DNA from: Helopsaltes ochotensis | Taxonomy: Eukaryota > Chordata > Aves > Passeriformes > Locustellidae | NCBI GenBank assembly: GCA_013400155.1 | Contig: VXBM01000428.1 | Coordinates: 28,843-92,842, forward strand | Reading direction: 5' to 3' | DNA length: 64,000 bases | Shown here: piece after piece, positions 51,097-61,684 of the stretch | Layout: every line of letters begins with the position of its first letter | How positions within the stretch are numbered: position 1 is the first letter of the stretch | Notes under the pieces: generated by a model | Told to the model about the DNA's origin: nothing | The model's input: the letters and a program-made list of their open reading frames with translations, nothing else | Databases searched by the model: none | Position numbers and translations under genes: made by a program

Positions 51097-53129
51097 GTAC
51101 TGTGTCTTTCTTTTGAACTGATCTTCACTAGAGCTTTGGACAGGTGATATCTTTGTTGTTCTCTAAAAATGGCAGATTTTTCAGCTTGATTTTTAGCTTT
51201 ATTGAATTTGTTATCAAAAGTTCCCAAAGTTAATCTATGACATAATATGTATATGAAAAAGAATGCATGTAAACAAGAAACTGGTATATTTATTTCTTTA
51301 TTACTTTATTTAAAACTTTATATTTTATGAAAACGATCACAGTAGTTTTTATAATAAGTCATTATGGTTCAGTTTTGAGAATATTTGTTGTAATAGCCAT
51401 CTATGTAAAGTTGGAACTGATGACAGATAAGAAATAAGCAAAGCTGTTTTAAATTAGGAGGTCTGGACAAAGGGATTTTTGTTTGGTTAGTTGGCTGGTT
51501 ACATTTCTTTCTGTTTTTCTCCTAAACTTACAAGGGATCAGATACTTAGAATTTTTTTTCTCTTTTTAAATCAAATTATCAAAATTATTCTTCCTGTGAT
51601 TTCTTAGTTTCTGAGAACATCTTGCATTTTCTATTTTATCCTGTTTTCTGGATGTAGAAAAAAAAGAAAAAATAAAAAAGGCACAAGTAAGGAAGTAAAA
51701 TGTTTTCTACATTAAATTTTACATGAGAAATGTACTCAGAAACATTTTAAGAGTGTGAGAAAGAGGAATATCAAATATCCTATAACTGTACAACAAGGTA
51801 TAAGATATAGAGATATAGCAGAAAATAGAAAAGATAAATAGAAAAGAATAGATATAAGTAGAAAATACATAATTTATCAAAAATTGTTTATGATTTAAAT
51901 AGAGTAATTTCCAGGCCTGACTGAAAATGTAAAACTATTTTACAAATCAGTGAGAAGCAAGAGGTGAGAGGTGAGCTGTATTACAAAGGGTCTCAAAAAT
52001 TAGGACTACCAGGGAAGGAGATAAAGATATGATCAGGTAGAAGAGTAACATAAAGCAAAGTTAAGAGAAAGGCATAGATACAGAAAAAAAGAAATACTAG
52101 CAGAATCCATAGGCTGGATGGATAGCATACATATGTATCAGAGCCTCGTGAAACCCTCAGCATGCTGACAAGTCGTGCAGAAGATACTACAGCTTCATGA
52201 AGAGCGGATTGTATTGTCAGATAATGACAGTAAATTGACATTTGAGTTTTGAATAGATTTTTTTTTTACTAACATCTTCGTATCTCAAAATAATGTGTGC
52301 ATGTAACCTCCATTGTTTTAAAACAAATGAGGACCAGCTGGTTTAAAGCATAACCACCTATGTCATCTTATTATTGAGGCAAAAGGATCATAATCTTCTG
52401 TCCAAAATTCCTGTGATTTTTGTTTGTACATCTAGGGCAGTTTTATTTCATTTTTCCTAAATTAAAAAATTGGCATATAGCAAATATTAATATCAATACT
52501 TTTACCTCTCTAATCCTCTGCCTCTTCCTTTCAATCTGACTTAAAATTCTCTTGGATTTTTCTTGAAGATGTATCTCCATGCCTGGCTTCAGTCTTATTA
52601 TATGAACAGTATTTTAAATATTTTTAATTCAAACAAGTGAGCAATGAAATAATTGCTAACTAAAGACATTTCTGATGTCCATTCTCTGTGTAGGAGAAAT
52701 ACCCATTAGCTTTTTTTCATTCCACACAGTGCCTTATATTTTTATACTATGAATTCACTCTTGTGGCAGACCATAGCTATTCTTATGTTCCTATATGCAT
52801 TCAGCGTATAATTATGTTGCTGTCACAGCATATTAAAATAAACATTAAATATACTTGCACATCATAGTAACTGGGATTTCATGAGTACAAACTCAGTATA
52901 TGATACGAAATAGCCAAAAGCAACAAATTATAATTGTCATTGCTTAAGAGTAGCTACCTTGGTCTGAGTGGCCAAGTGTTATGGAGCCATCTGTAAAAGG
53001 TATTTCATTCATAAACAACAATTCTAATAAAATTTAGACTAGAAATTATAAGCTAAATGAAATTCCTCAAGATTAGGATGCCAGCAATCTGTTATGGTAA
53101 AATGACATTGTTTCTGTTTCAAATTTTAG
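51097..53129 (+). other. CACNA2D1: CACNA2D1 intron between 6th and 7th exons
   Basis: 2033-base intron, GTACTG to TTTTAG, AT-rich, with no repeat family recognised. Confidence 0.88.
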
Positions 53130-53179
53130 GTTATTATTATGAAATCCCATCTATCGGAGCCATAAGAATTAATACCCAG
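53130..53179 (+). CDS. CACNA2D1: CACNA2D1 exon (7th): end of the VWA domain
   Basis: GT completes Gly408, followed by YYYEIPSIGAIRINTQ (human 409-424), identical to the recalled human sequence. The acceptor is AATTTTAG and the donor GTAAGT. It is the shortest exon in the window (50 bases). Its phases, 1 in and 0 out, pair it with the preceding 79-base exon; the two together are 129 bases, so loss of either alone would shift the frame. Confidence 0.93.
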
Positions 53180-54789
53180 GTAAGTGAGTTGGCCAAATCC
53201 AGATGCAGTTTTAACACACAGAAAGTGGAGTAATATATACTCTTGGATATGTTTGCTCTTCACCTCCTTTAAAATAAATTGAATTTCAAGATCTACTACA
53301 TTAAGAAAAGAGAAAAAAAAATAAGGCTGCCTTCTACATTTAAGGGACAGTTCTCTTAAAATGTTCTACTTTTTCTTTTAAGTGGTTGCAGTGAACCAGT
53401 TTAAAAAGGGATCCCTGTTACCCTGGCCTGCTGGCCCAGAGAAGCTGCTGTGCTAGTCACAACACTGGTCCCATTAACATCCTCCAGGGCAGGCTGACCA
53501 CGTGCACACCATGGAGTGCCTGAAGTGCTCTGTATCCTGAAGGCCTCTGCACAAGCACTCTGCTTTTGGCTCAGTTTTCCTCTGGGACTTACGTGAAACC
53601 TCAAACTTTGACGCTGAGACATGACAGCACTTTTATTATAAAGTTCCATAAAACCAGTAATTCTTTTTATAATATGTCAAGGCATTGATGGTTTACTTCT
53701 GCCATACTTTCTGCATGACCCAAAGGGTTTGTGTTACGTGGAGGAGGCTGTGGGTGTATGTGAGGGGATAGCCCTGCTAGAGCATCGGAACTCATGTGGG
53801 TGCCACACGAAATCCTGCTTTATATGAGAGGTACCTGGATAGATCCAACCCTTTTGGAAGAGACTGCACTTCTTTCCCTCAAAAAGGATGCAGGAACATT
53901 TTAGCACACTTGCATGTAGATAAATATAGGCACAGGATTCTGGGATTATATGATGAGACCCAAACTGAAGAACAGTGTAGAGGATCAATTATTCTTTTCA
54001 GTTGTCTGAAACTCCAGGTACTCACATGTCCAGAACAGCAGAGAAATATCATAGCAGTTCTTTGTCCTTCCAAAGCCAGGCATGACATTTTTTGGCAGAA
54101 AATAAGAATCCTTTTTTGGCTTGAATAAGAGCCTTTGATTTTGTTAAACTCTTCCAGACAGTGTCTGGCAAGACATATCCCTAATAAGATCAGTCAAGCA
54201 GAAAAAGTTTGATGGCATCCACTCCCAAGTCAGTCCAGAAATCTGACATCTCATAAGATTACCAGCTTTAGCCATATTCACAAACTGAAGAAAGACAGAA
54301 AAAAGAGGGTTTATAACTCGGATTTTTGTTATTGCAATAGACGTTATGCAAATTGTTGATGTAGGAGCTTAAGATACCCAGCTGTTACACCACTCACCCT
54401 CCATTGTCTGCTATTTCTTCTGGGTTGAAGGTTCTGTAATCTGCTTGTAATTTCTTTATGTCATTAGCAATTAATTTTGGAATAAAAATAGTTGTACTTC
54501 TCGGATTTTTTTTTTAAAAAGGCTGGTGGTTATGCATGTGTATGCTCTGTGTGACTGGGAGTGAAATACAAGAATTACCTTTTCAGTAAATACTGCGAAC
54601 TGAAGACTGAATTATTTTGTGGTACAATTTTTAAGAAGTAAATAAATGCTCCTCCTGTGTTAGTGGTGACTTTTAATTTCTCTTTTCCCCTATTTTAATT
54701 TTTATTATTTAATCATTGTTTATTTCAATATTGATTGTGTTTTTTGATCTAATAATTGCCTTCTTATGAGTTTGTCACACTTTTGGCAG
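53180..54789 (+). other. CACNA2D1: CACNA2D1 intron between 7th and 8th exons
   Basis: 1610-base intron, GTAAGT to TTGGCAG. It includes a more GC-balanced stretch near 53395-54130 with overlapping open frames on both strands. None resembles a known protein. Confidence 0.88.
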
Positions 54790-54879
54790 GAATATCTAGA
54801 TGTTTTGGGAAGACCAATGGTTTTAGCTGGAGAGCAAGCCAAACAAGTCCAATGGACAAACGTCTATCTGGATGCTCTG
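54790..54879 (+). CDS. CACNA2D1: CACNA2D1 exon (8th): VWA-to-Cache linker
   Basis: Encodes EYLDVLGRPMVLAGEQAKQV and QWTNVYLDAL (human 425-454). The acceptor is TTTTGGCAG and the donor GTATGA; both ends are phase 0. The final YLDAL contains Asp452 and Leu454, reported pocket residues for gabapentin in the first Cache domain. The only differences from recalled human sequence are at 439-440 (Asp-Lys to Glu-Gln). Confidence 0.94.
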
Positions 54880-57446
54880 GTATGATCTGTATTTATACCT
54901 ACTAAAGTAGGAATTTTAGAAAATCAGTAACTATAGGAGTCTGCTTCCTCAAGAATCCAATTTCTGACAGTTCCAAACATGATATTCATGTGTTTCTAAC
55001 ATCTGTACACATCAATACAATCAATACTCTCTAGGAAGAGACCTATTTATGATGTACCAGTCTTACTTGCACCTAGTATCTTTCTGAGTGTCCTGAAATT
55101 TAACAGAGAAAAACAGTTTATTCTCTGCAGACTTTAAACAGTAGGCCACTGCTGCTCCTGGCTTAAGAACTTAAGAATTTAAAAAAAAAAAAAAAGAAGT
55201 GAATAGTTTTCTAGTGTTGTACCAACTGCAATAAAGGTCATTTGTTACGTTTCTGGTGAGGAATTCTTAGAATTCTTAGTTTTTCCTCTTTTTATTTTTT
55301 TTTTCTTCCAAAGTACATTCCAGGAAGAATGAAATCCATCAGTATTACACAAATAAGTATTTGCACAAATTTTGAACTTGGCTTGTAATTGCTTGCTAGC
55401 TCAAAGTAATGATTTCTTTAACCTTTAATTGGACAGTGTAAATAATGGGGAAATAAACAAAAAGATATATGAAAAACTTCCTTACTGCTGAATTTATCTC
55501 TGTGGTCTTGTAAAACAAATATACTCAGGAAACTACAGGAGGAAAAGTATTGTTAGCAGAAATCTAATCTCTTGCTCTGAGTAACCTACTTCTGAGCAAC
55601 AGGGCAAAAGTGACTTCAAAATGGTCATTTAGAATCTCACGTATTTATCCAAGTTCACCTAGTCATCTAAAGTCATGTCGAAATGCACATCTTCCTGTCA
55701 TTCAGCATTTCTGTAAAATTTTATCAACATTTAATTTTTACTGTCAATCTAACAGAGCATGACACAGAGGAACTAGTTATTCATTAAAATTTCAATGGCC
55801 AGAAGTTCATTAACCATGTTTTGTTTATGATTGCTGCGGTACTTACTGGAAGCATAAAGGATGTGATGACAAAAGTTCTTATGCTCTGTACATATCCTGT
55901 TGTAACGCCAAAGATAAATTTGTAACTAGGAATAGAGATCTGTTTAGTCAGGTAAAATAAGTGACACCTGCAGGCGTCTCGTGTTACTTTATATACTCAG
56001 TGGGTTCATCGGTCTCTCCTTCAAGGTTTTCTGCATTCATGTGTTACATGTGTGTGCGAGTACATAATTATAAATACATATATTTGTGTATATACAAACA
56101 CACACACGTATTTGTGTACAGAATTATATGTAAATAAAGTAGGATGACACAAGGTAAAGTACTGACGTAGAAAGGCTCAAATTTGTGGACTTCTCATCCC
56201 AGTTGAGACCATAAAGGCATGGGTGTATCTAACACCCTCTGAAGCCTTTCCCTGATTCTTGGTTGTTTAAGGGAGTGTGTCTAAGCTGTCACACTGGTTT
56301 ATCTTAAATTCCCCAAATAATTCCCTTGCGTAGGGCTTACACTTTTCCTCTTGTGGCTTACTGGACTCAGTCCTATCATTTGGGTCTTACTGTCGGGTGG
56401 CTGTTTTGTGGCTAAGACTAAAGTAACGCAAAGTGCATTACATGAGGCCACATTAATCTGTAATTTCAGGTTACAAAATTCTGAAGGAGTACTTTCATTT
56501 CAGTTTGGCATTCAAGACTGTCTTTAACAATTTGATGTATTTGCAGCAATTCACACCTCTTTCACACCTCTTTACCCTGTTCCTTCAGATTCTGTTACTG
56601 TGTTGCTCTGGCTTCATTTTCAAGATAATCCCAGAGTTTTCAGATACTTTTAGGTTGACCAGTTAGGCATAATTTATTAATAATTTTTATCCTCTCTAGC
56701 TTTATTATTTTCTTGTTTTTTAGGGGGAGATTTTTTTTATCCCCCATACATCCCTCTTCTGATTCATTATGTATCTTTTCAATGTTTCTTCTAAATAATG
56801 TCCTCTCTTCTGATTCATCCCCATTTCTCTTATTTTCCTACAAAATCCACTTCACTTTACTTTTAACTTTACTAACTGTAACCTCATCACCTATCACTTG
56901 ATACAAAAATGTAAGTTCATGAAGGATGGTTTAAAATTCAAAAAGGTGTTGCTAGACTGGGAAAATAGAGAACAGATTACAACAGGTTAGATTCATATAG
57001 TGTTCTAGCATTTTTTTTTCAAATGAAAAAAAGGGAGAAAAGGGATATGACTCTACAATAAACTAGGTAGAAAGAGAGTAAGAATGAATGAAGGGAAAAA
57101 TTTTGAGAATAAACACAAACAGTCAAAAAATAGAAAAGGTAGAAACCTCCCTATGGACAATTTGGAATAGAAAACAAAACTTTCTTGGCTATCCGAAAGT
57201 ATGGTGTTCTGGATCCTATTTTCAGTATGATTTGTGAAGGTTACTAAAGGAAAAACAGATTTCTTATATCTTGCCAAATAAATGCAAATTCCTTGCCTCA
57301 GTTACCTCAGTGCCAAGGAAGACTGTGATTTTGCCAAGCCCATGATGGCCATTATTGCACACCACCCAAAAGTAGGGATGCTAGAAAAAGTGGAGGAATT
57401 ACCTGTTGTATTTTTCTGTTGGTTTTGCCTGCATGTGTTACCTACC

Positions 57447-57720
57447 TGTCATGGTCTAACCCCAGCATCAACCTAAGACAATGCAGCCCCTCATTCACTT
57501 CCCCACTACTGGGATTGGGGAAACAATCAAAAGGTAAAAGCGGGAAAACTTGTGGGTTGCACTGACTGTTTCAGTGCACAGCTTTTGTTTTCCCATTAAA
57601 CTAAGCAAAACAAGGAATTAATTCACTGCTTTCCATGAGAAGGAAGGAGTTCAGCCATGTCAAGGAGATCAGGGCTCCATCACACTAAAGATGACTTAGG
57701 AACACAGACACCGTCACTCC
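57447..57720 (-). mobile_element. Avian endogenous-retrovirus LTR fragment, rearranged
   Basis: Starts TGTCATGGTCTAACCCCAGC and continues through AAACTTGTGGGTTG, then GGAATTAATTCACTGCTTTC, GTTCAGCCATGTC, CAGGGCTCCATCAC and ACACCGTCACTCC. These markers occur in the same order in a widespread avian LTR whose transcriptional sense is on the reverse strand. The promoter half of the LTR is missing or hidden in the neighbouring microsatellite and gap. The piece at 57574-57602 is inverted relative to the recalled consensus. Confidence 0.78.
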
Positions 57721-57750
57721 AAATTGAAATTTGCTATTTTTAAGCTTCAT

Positions 57751-57845
57751 TTTCCTTTCCTTTCCTTTCCTTTCCTTTCCTTTCCTTTCCTTTCCTTTCC
57801 TTTCCTTTCCTTTCCTTTCCTTTCCTTTCCTTTCCTTTCCTTTCC
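57751..57845. repeat. (TTTCC)19 microsatellite running into a gap
   Basis: Nineteen perfect TTTCC units end at the first N. The sequence on the far side of the gap (58211 on) is still pyrimidine-rich but not the same unit, so the array probably fills at least part of the gap. Confidence 0.97.
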
Positions 57846-58210
57846 NNNNNNNNNNNNNNNNNNNNNNNNNNNNNNNNNNNNNNNNNNNNNNNNNNNNNNN
57901 NNNNNNNNNNNNNNNNNNNNNNNNNNNNNNNNNNNNNNNNNNNNNNNNNNNNNNNNNNNNNNNNNNNNNNNNNNNNNNNNNNNNNNNNNNNNNNNNNNNN
58001 NNNNNNNNNNNNNNNNNNNNNNNNNNNNNNNNNNNNNNNNNNNNNNNNNNNNNNNNNNNNNNNNNNNNNNNNNNNNNNNNNNNNNNNNNNNNNNNNNNNN
58101 NNNNNNNNNNNNNNNNNNNNNNNNNNNNNNNNNNNNNNNNNNNNNNNNNNNNNNNNNNNNNNNNNNNNNNNNNNNNNNNNNNNNNNNNNNNNNNNNNNNN
58201 NNNNNNNNNN
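57846..58210. other. Assembly gap, 365 N
   Basis: A run of 365 unknown bases directly after the TTTCC array. Open frames drawn through it are meaningless. The true length may differ. Confidence 1.
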
Positions 58211-58589
58211 TTTTTCCTTTTTTCTTTTTATTATCTACATTTTTATTCACACTGGGTACTGTAGCTGCAGAAATGTTTTCATAACATTTGGGTTTTTTGA
58301 AACTTCTATATCCTAAGTTGTTGACCATCATCTATTTTAAAAGTAGTATATTAATCCCACTAAAATGTGGACACAAAAAAAATCATAATTTCAACTTTCT
58401 GTTCATCAAGTCAGTGAAGTAGTGTTATTTTCTTTTTTTTTTTTTACAAAATTGAGAATTTATTTTTACAAAAACTGAAAGTAATTGTTTAGTTACTTAC
58501 ATTCTTCAATTCTTCTAATATATTAAGGCTTAGCATTTGCTTTTTAACTAAAAAGTCTTTTTCACCCTTTCTTATTGGTTATTTTCTAG

Positions 58590-58658
58590 GAGCTGGGTCT
58601 TGTGATTACAGGAACTCTGCCTGTCTTCAATCTAACAAGGGAACAAAACGGGAAAATC
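58590..58658 (+). CDS. CACNA2D1: CACNA2D1 exon (9th): start of the Cache fold, shortened loop
   Basis: Encodes ELGLVITGTLPVFNLTREQ then NGKI, 23 residues in phase 0 at both ends. The acceptor is ATTTTCTAG and the donor GTAAGC. The first 16 residues follow human 455-470, including the glycosylation sequon at Asn468 (NLT here, NIT in human). The tail is divergent: human has about ten more residues with a second sequon (NKT at 475), whereas here there are seven (REQNGKI), so the loop is three residues shorter and that sequon is absent. The exon sits about 380 bases after an N gap. The next exon resumes exactly at Asn481, so the donor choice is well supported. Confidence 0.9.
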
Positions 58659-60229
58659 GTAAGCTGTTCCTTCAAGGAAAAAAAAAAGCAGCAGTAGTAT
58701 AAATTTAATTGAATGTTAAATGTCTTGAAAGAGGTGTATTTCCATAGAATGTTTTTCAGTGTAATTTTCTTGTATATCAGAAACAAAGGGGTCATAGCTG
58801 CTTACCTGATAAACTCCTGGGAACAAAAAAATATACTGCATTCTTTACCCTTTTTGTCATGCCGAGTTTCAGGGTGTGACCTTCCACTATCTATCCCTGT
58901 GCCTTAGTGACAGTGGGAAGGCATTAAATGCTCAATAGATGGGAAGTAGATGATGATATTACTTAGACCTTTCCAAGAAATGATGTACAGATAAATTTCC
59001 AGCAAATCTCTGAGGCTGTGACATTTCAGGGTAAAAGCAGTAATGTAAAGAGTACAAATAAATTGGTTGTAATGATAATAGAAAAGAGCACTGTATACTT
59101 AGATTAAATTCTAAGTGTTAAATAAATATAATTGCCCATCCCTATTACTGTCTGCTATGGAATTTGTGTCCTCTTCACAAAACAAAAACCAGACATGGAT
59201 GTGCTTGAGCAACATATGGTAAAATATTGTACTTTTGGTGTACTCCATTCAGGTCAAAATATACAGAAATTTAGACAAGATGTTCTTAGATTCAGTTTCT
59301 CAGCTATTACATAGACTCAGAATGAACCAATCAGGGTTTGATCACTGCCATTTCTTTAGTTTACATTCAGAATAGTTCTCTTGGCTTCCTTTTAAAAACA
59401 AAGCAATAAACCAAAAAAGTTGTGTAATCTTATCTACAAGACAATGCCTGGAATTGTCCTGGTCTGGTTCAACGTGACAGACTACTTATTATCAAAGAAT
59501 GTCGTTCTGAGAAATAAAACAGACGTGATCTAGTACACAGGAGCAAGAAGAGAACTCAAGTCTGATCCATTTGTATCTCTGCCTGAATTTATTAACGGAC
59601 TGCAAGATTCCTCCTCCAATAAATTTTACAAATTTATTTAATATGGAGAAGGGATTCAGGTGACACTGTATAAATGACTGTCCTCCTTTTCTGTAGTAGG
59701 AAAATAACTATAAGCAAAATAAATGTAGTGCCTGGGTCCCTGATTTTAGATGCTGATGATTCTTATTTTTTGTTGTGTTGGAATATTTTTCATTCATCAT
59801 TTTACTGTGGCCCAAAGAGTTAATTTTTTGAGGTCTCACTTACCAACTGCCCAACCTAAGCATGCAAAGTAGCTCTGTGTTGGGTCTGGTAGTGTAGTGT
59901 ATGCATAATTGGCAATATTATTGCATCACTTTTGCTTTCACCTTATATTGTTAATTATTCTTACTTATATTGTTAATTCATCCCAGAAAGTATCCATCTT
60001 CAGAAATAATTTTCATACTCTATACTAAATTCTAAATTTATTAAATTTTACTTTGGGTCATCTTGACATTATTTAAAATATTCAGAAAAGACACATAAAT
60101 ACATAGGCAACTTCTCAAATGTATCTGTCAAACAAGAGATGAAGGCAAAAATACAAATTTACTGACTGTTGCAGTTATTCTGCATTGTAAATATGTCAAA
60201 TACATACTAACATTTTGGAATTTCACCAG
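58659..60229 (+). other. CACNA2D1: CACNA2D1 intron between 9th and 10th exons
   Basis: 1571-base intron, GTAAGC to CACCAG, AT-rich, with no element recognised. Confidence 0.88.
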
Positions 60230-60304
60230 AATCAGCTGATTCTTGGAGTAATGGGGGTCGATGTCTCTTTGGAGGACATAAAAAAACTGACACCCCGATT
60301 CACG
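60230..60304 (+). CDS. CACNA2D1: CACNA2D1 exon (10th): Cache domain with Asp491
   Basis: Encodes NQLILGVMGVDVSLEDIKKL and TPRFT (human 481-505). The acceptor is TTTCACCAG and the donor GTAAGC; both ends are phase 0. The GVDVSLEDI motif contains Asp491, the aspartate that contacts the amino group of gabapentin-type ligands. Human Arg499 is Lys here; the remainder matches recalled human sequence. Confidence 0.94.
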
Positions 60305-61609
60305 GTAAGCTGCTTGCAGTGGAGGTTTCTCATAATGGATGCTTCATGTGTGATTTCTGTGCATGCTCTTTCGTAAGTCATACAGCAATGGCTGGGTTTG
60401 AGTCTAAATACCAGCAGGCTTCTTTTCATGTATTCTTTTCTATTGTGGTACATTTTCTGGTGGTTTTCTCTCCAGCTATATATGTGTTTCTGTGCAATTT
60501 GTCCATCAGGATGCACTGTGTAAAAGTCAGATTTTACATTGGGGGGATATATTGCAAGTAATTATCTTCCTGCCTCTTAAGGCACTAGTCTTTGGTTAAG
60601 TGTTTTCTTCTTAATGTAGAGTACACAATCATTTCAGCTGAGAATATTTGCTATTTATCTAGGACCACTCTTTACAGAAAATGTCTTTAATTGGTGTCTG
60701 TCTGTACCCTACTCTGTACAACTGATTTATTCATGTAGACACCTAGCTGTGGATTTTCTATGAAAATAACTAGTGTTGTGGAAAACAAAAGCTGAGGAAG
60801 AAAAGGAATATCACAAGTTTGACTGAAGGCAGATGCAAAATCCTACATTTAGAATGGAATAATCCCACACCACAGCTCAGGCTGGCAGAGGCTGCCACAA
60901 AGGGCAGAAAAAAACCTGGGAGTTGTGCTGGAAGACACGTAGAACATAAGTTAGCAGTATGCCCTGGCAGTAGAAACCAGCTGTGGAGTAAACATCTGCA
61001 TCAGGAGTACACTGTCTGAGTTTGGTCTCCTCAGTATAGTAAATACTCTGAGGCCCAGTGCACAGCCACTAAGTTGGCCAAGGGTCTGCAGCTCCTGGTA
61101 CACAGGGAGAAGCTGAGAGAGATGGATTTGGGCTGAAGAAGGAACCTAAGGATTAGCTAATGAGAATTCTGGATAAAATGGACCTTGACATTGCCTTAAA
61201 AAGAGGCTACCAGCAGAGGTGTGGCAGGGGAAATTCCAATGGAAATTAAGGAAGAAGGAGAGCAGGCTGCCCGGAGAGGTTGTGGAATTGCCACTGGAGT
61301 TGCTCAAAGACCTGCTGAAATGTAGTCTAACTTCAAAGCTGGACTTAATTTTTAAGTTAGCTTTGCTTTCAGTGAAAGGTTGTACCAGCTGACTTTCAGA
61401 AGTCCCATCAGCCTAAATCATTCTCCAAGTTTATGATCCTGAAAGAGTAAATATGAAGAAATTATTTTGTCTGTGTTAGTATTCTTATACTTCATGATAA
61501 AAATCTGAGGTGTGTTTTCCACATTGTGAGCAATATCTTGAAAACCATTAATTATTCTTTCTTCATTACTTAATACCGTATAATGCTAAACTTCATTTAT
61601 TTCTTTCAG
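60305..61609 (+). other. CACNA2D1: CACNA2D1 intron between 10th and 11th exons
   Basis: 1305-base intron, GTAAGC to TTTCAG. Roughly half is a forward CR1 element; the rest is unremarkable. Confidence 0.88.
60810..61442 (+). mobile_element. CR1 LINE 3' portion, longest in the window
   Basis: About 630 bases in CR1 order: GCAAAATCCTACATTTAGAA near the start, CAGCTCAGGCTGGCAGAGGC, a GGAAGACACGTAGAACATAAG stretch, GGGAGAAGCTGAGAGAGATG, AGCAGGCTGCCCGGAGAGGT, GTTGTACCAGCTGACTTTCA and a worn terminal TTTATGATCCT. It covers the decayed end of the reverse-transcriptase reading frame and the 3' untranslated part, with many stops. It ends 167 bases before an exon. Confidence 0.88.
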
Positions 61610-61684
61610 CTTTGTCCAAATGGATACTATTTTGCAATTGATCCTAATGGGTATGTGCTACTGCATCCAAATCTCCAACCAAAG
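61610..61684 (+). CDS. CACNA2D1: CACNA2D1 exon (11th): Cache domain strand pair
   Basis: Encodes LCPNGYYFAIDPNGYVLLHP and NLQPK (human 506-530), identical to recalled human sequence. The acceptor is TTTCTTTCAG and the donor GTATGG; both ends are phase 0. The FAIDPNGYVLLHPNL stretch is the Cache signature shared by alpha2delta proteins. It is the last exon in the window; the next human exon, beginning near NPKSQEPV, was not found before 64000. Confidence 0.94.

Larger units (their letters stand above)
54880..58589 (+). other. CACNA2D1: CACNA2D1 intron between 8th and 9th exons, with gap
   Basis: At least 3710 bases, GTATGA to TTCTAG. It holds an LTR fragment (57447-57720), a TTTCC array (57751-57845) and a 365-base N run, so its true length is uncertain. 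Confidence 0.88.

Noticed and set aside
53796..54128. 110-codon forward open frame
   Set aside because: No similarity to any family I know, and overlapping frames on the other strand are equally open; it lies in an intron.
57724..58331. Open frames of 177-194 codons on both strands
   Set aside because: They run through the TTTCC array and 365 N; the apparent protein is repeat plus unknown residues.
58945..59025. Possible C/D-box small nucleolar RNA (GATGATA to CTGAG) in an intron
   Set aside because: The boxes are short and common by chance; there is no terminal stem or recognisable guide region.
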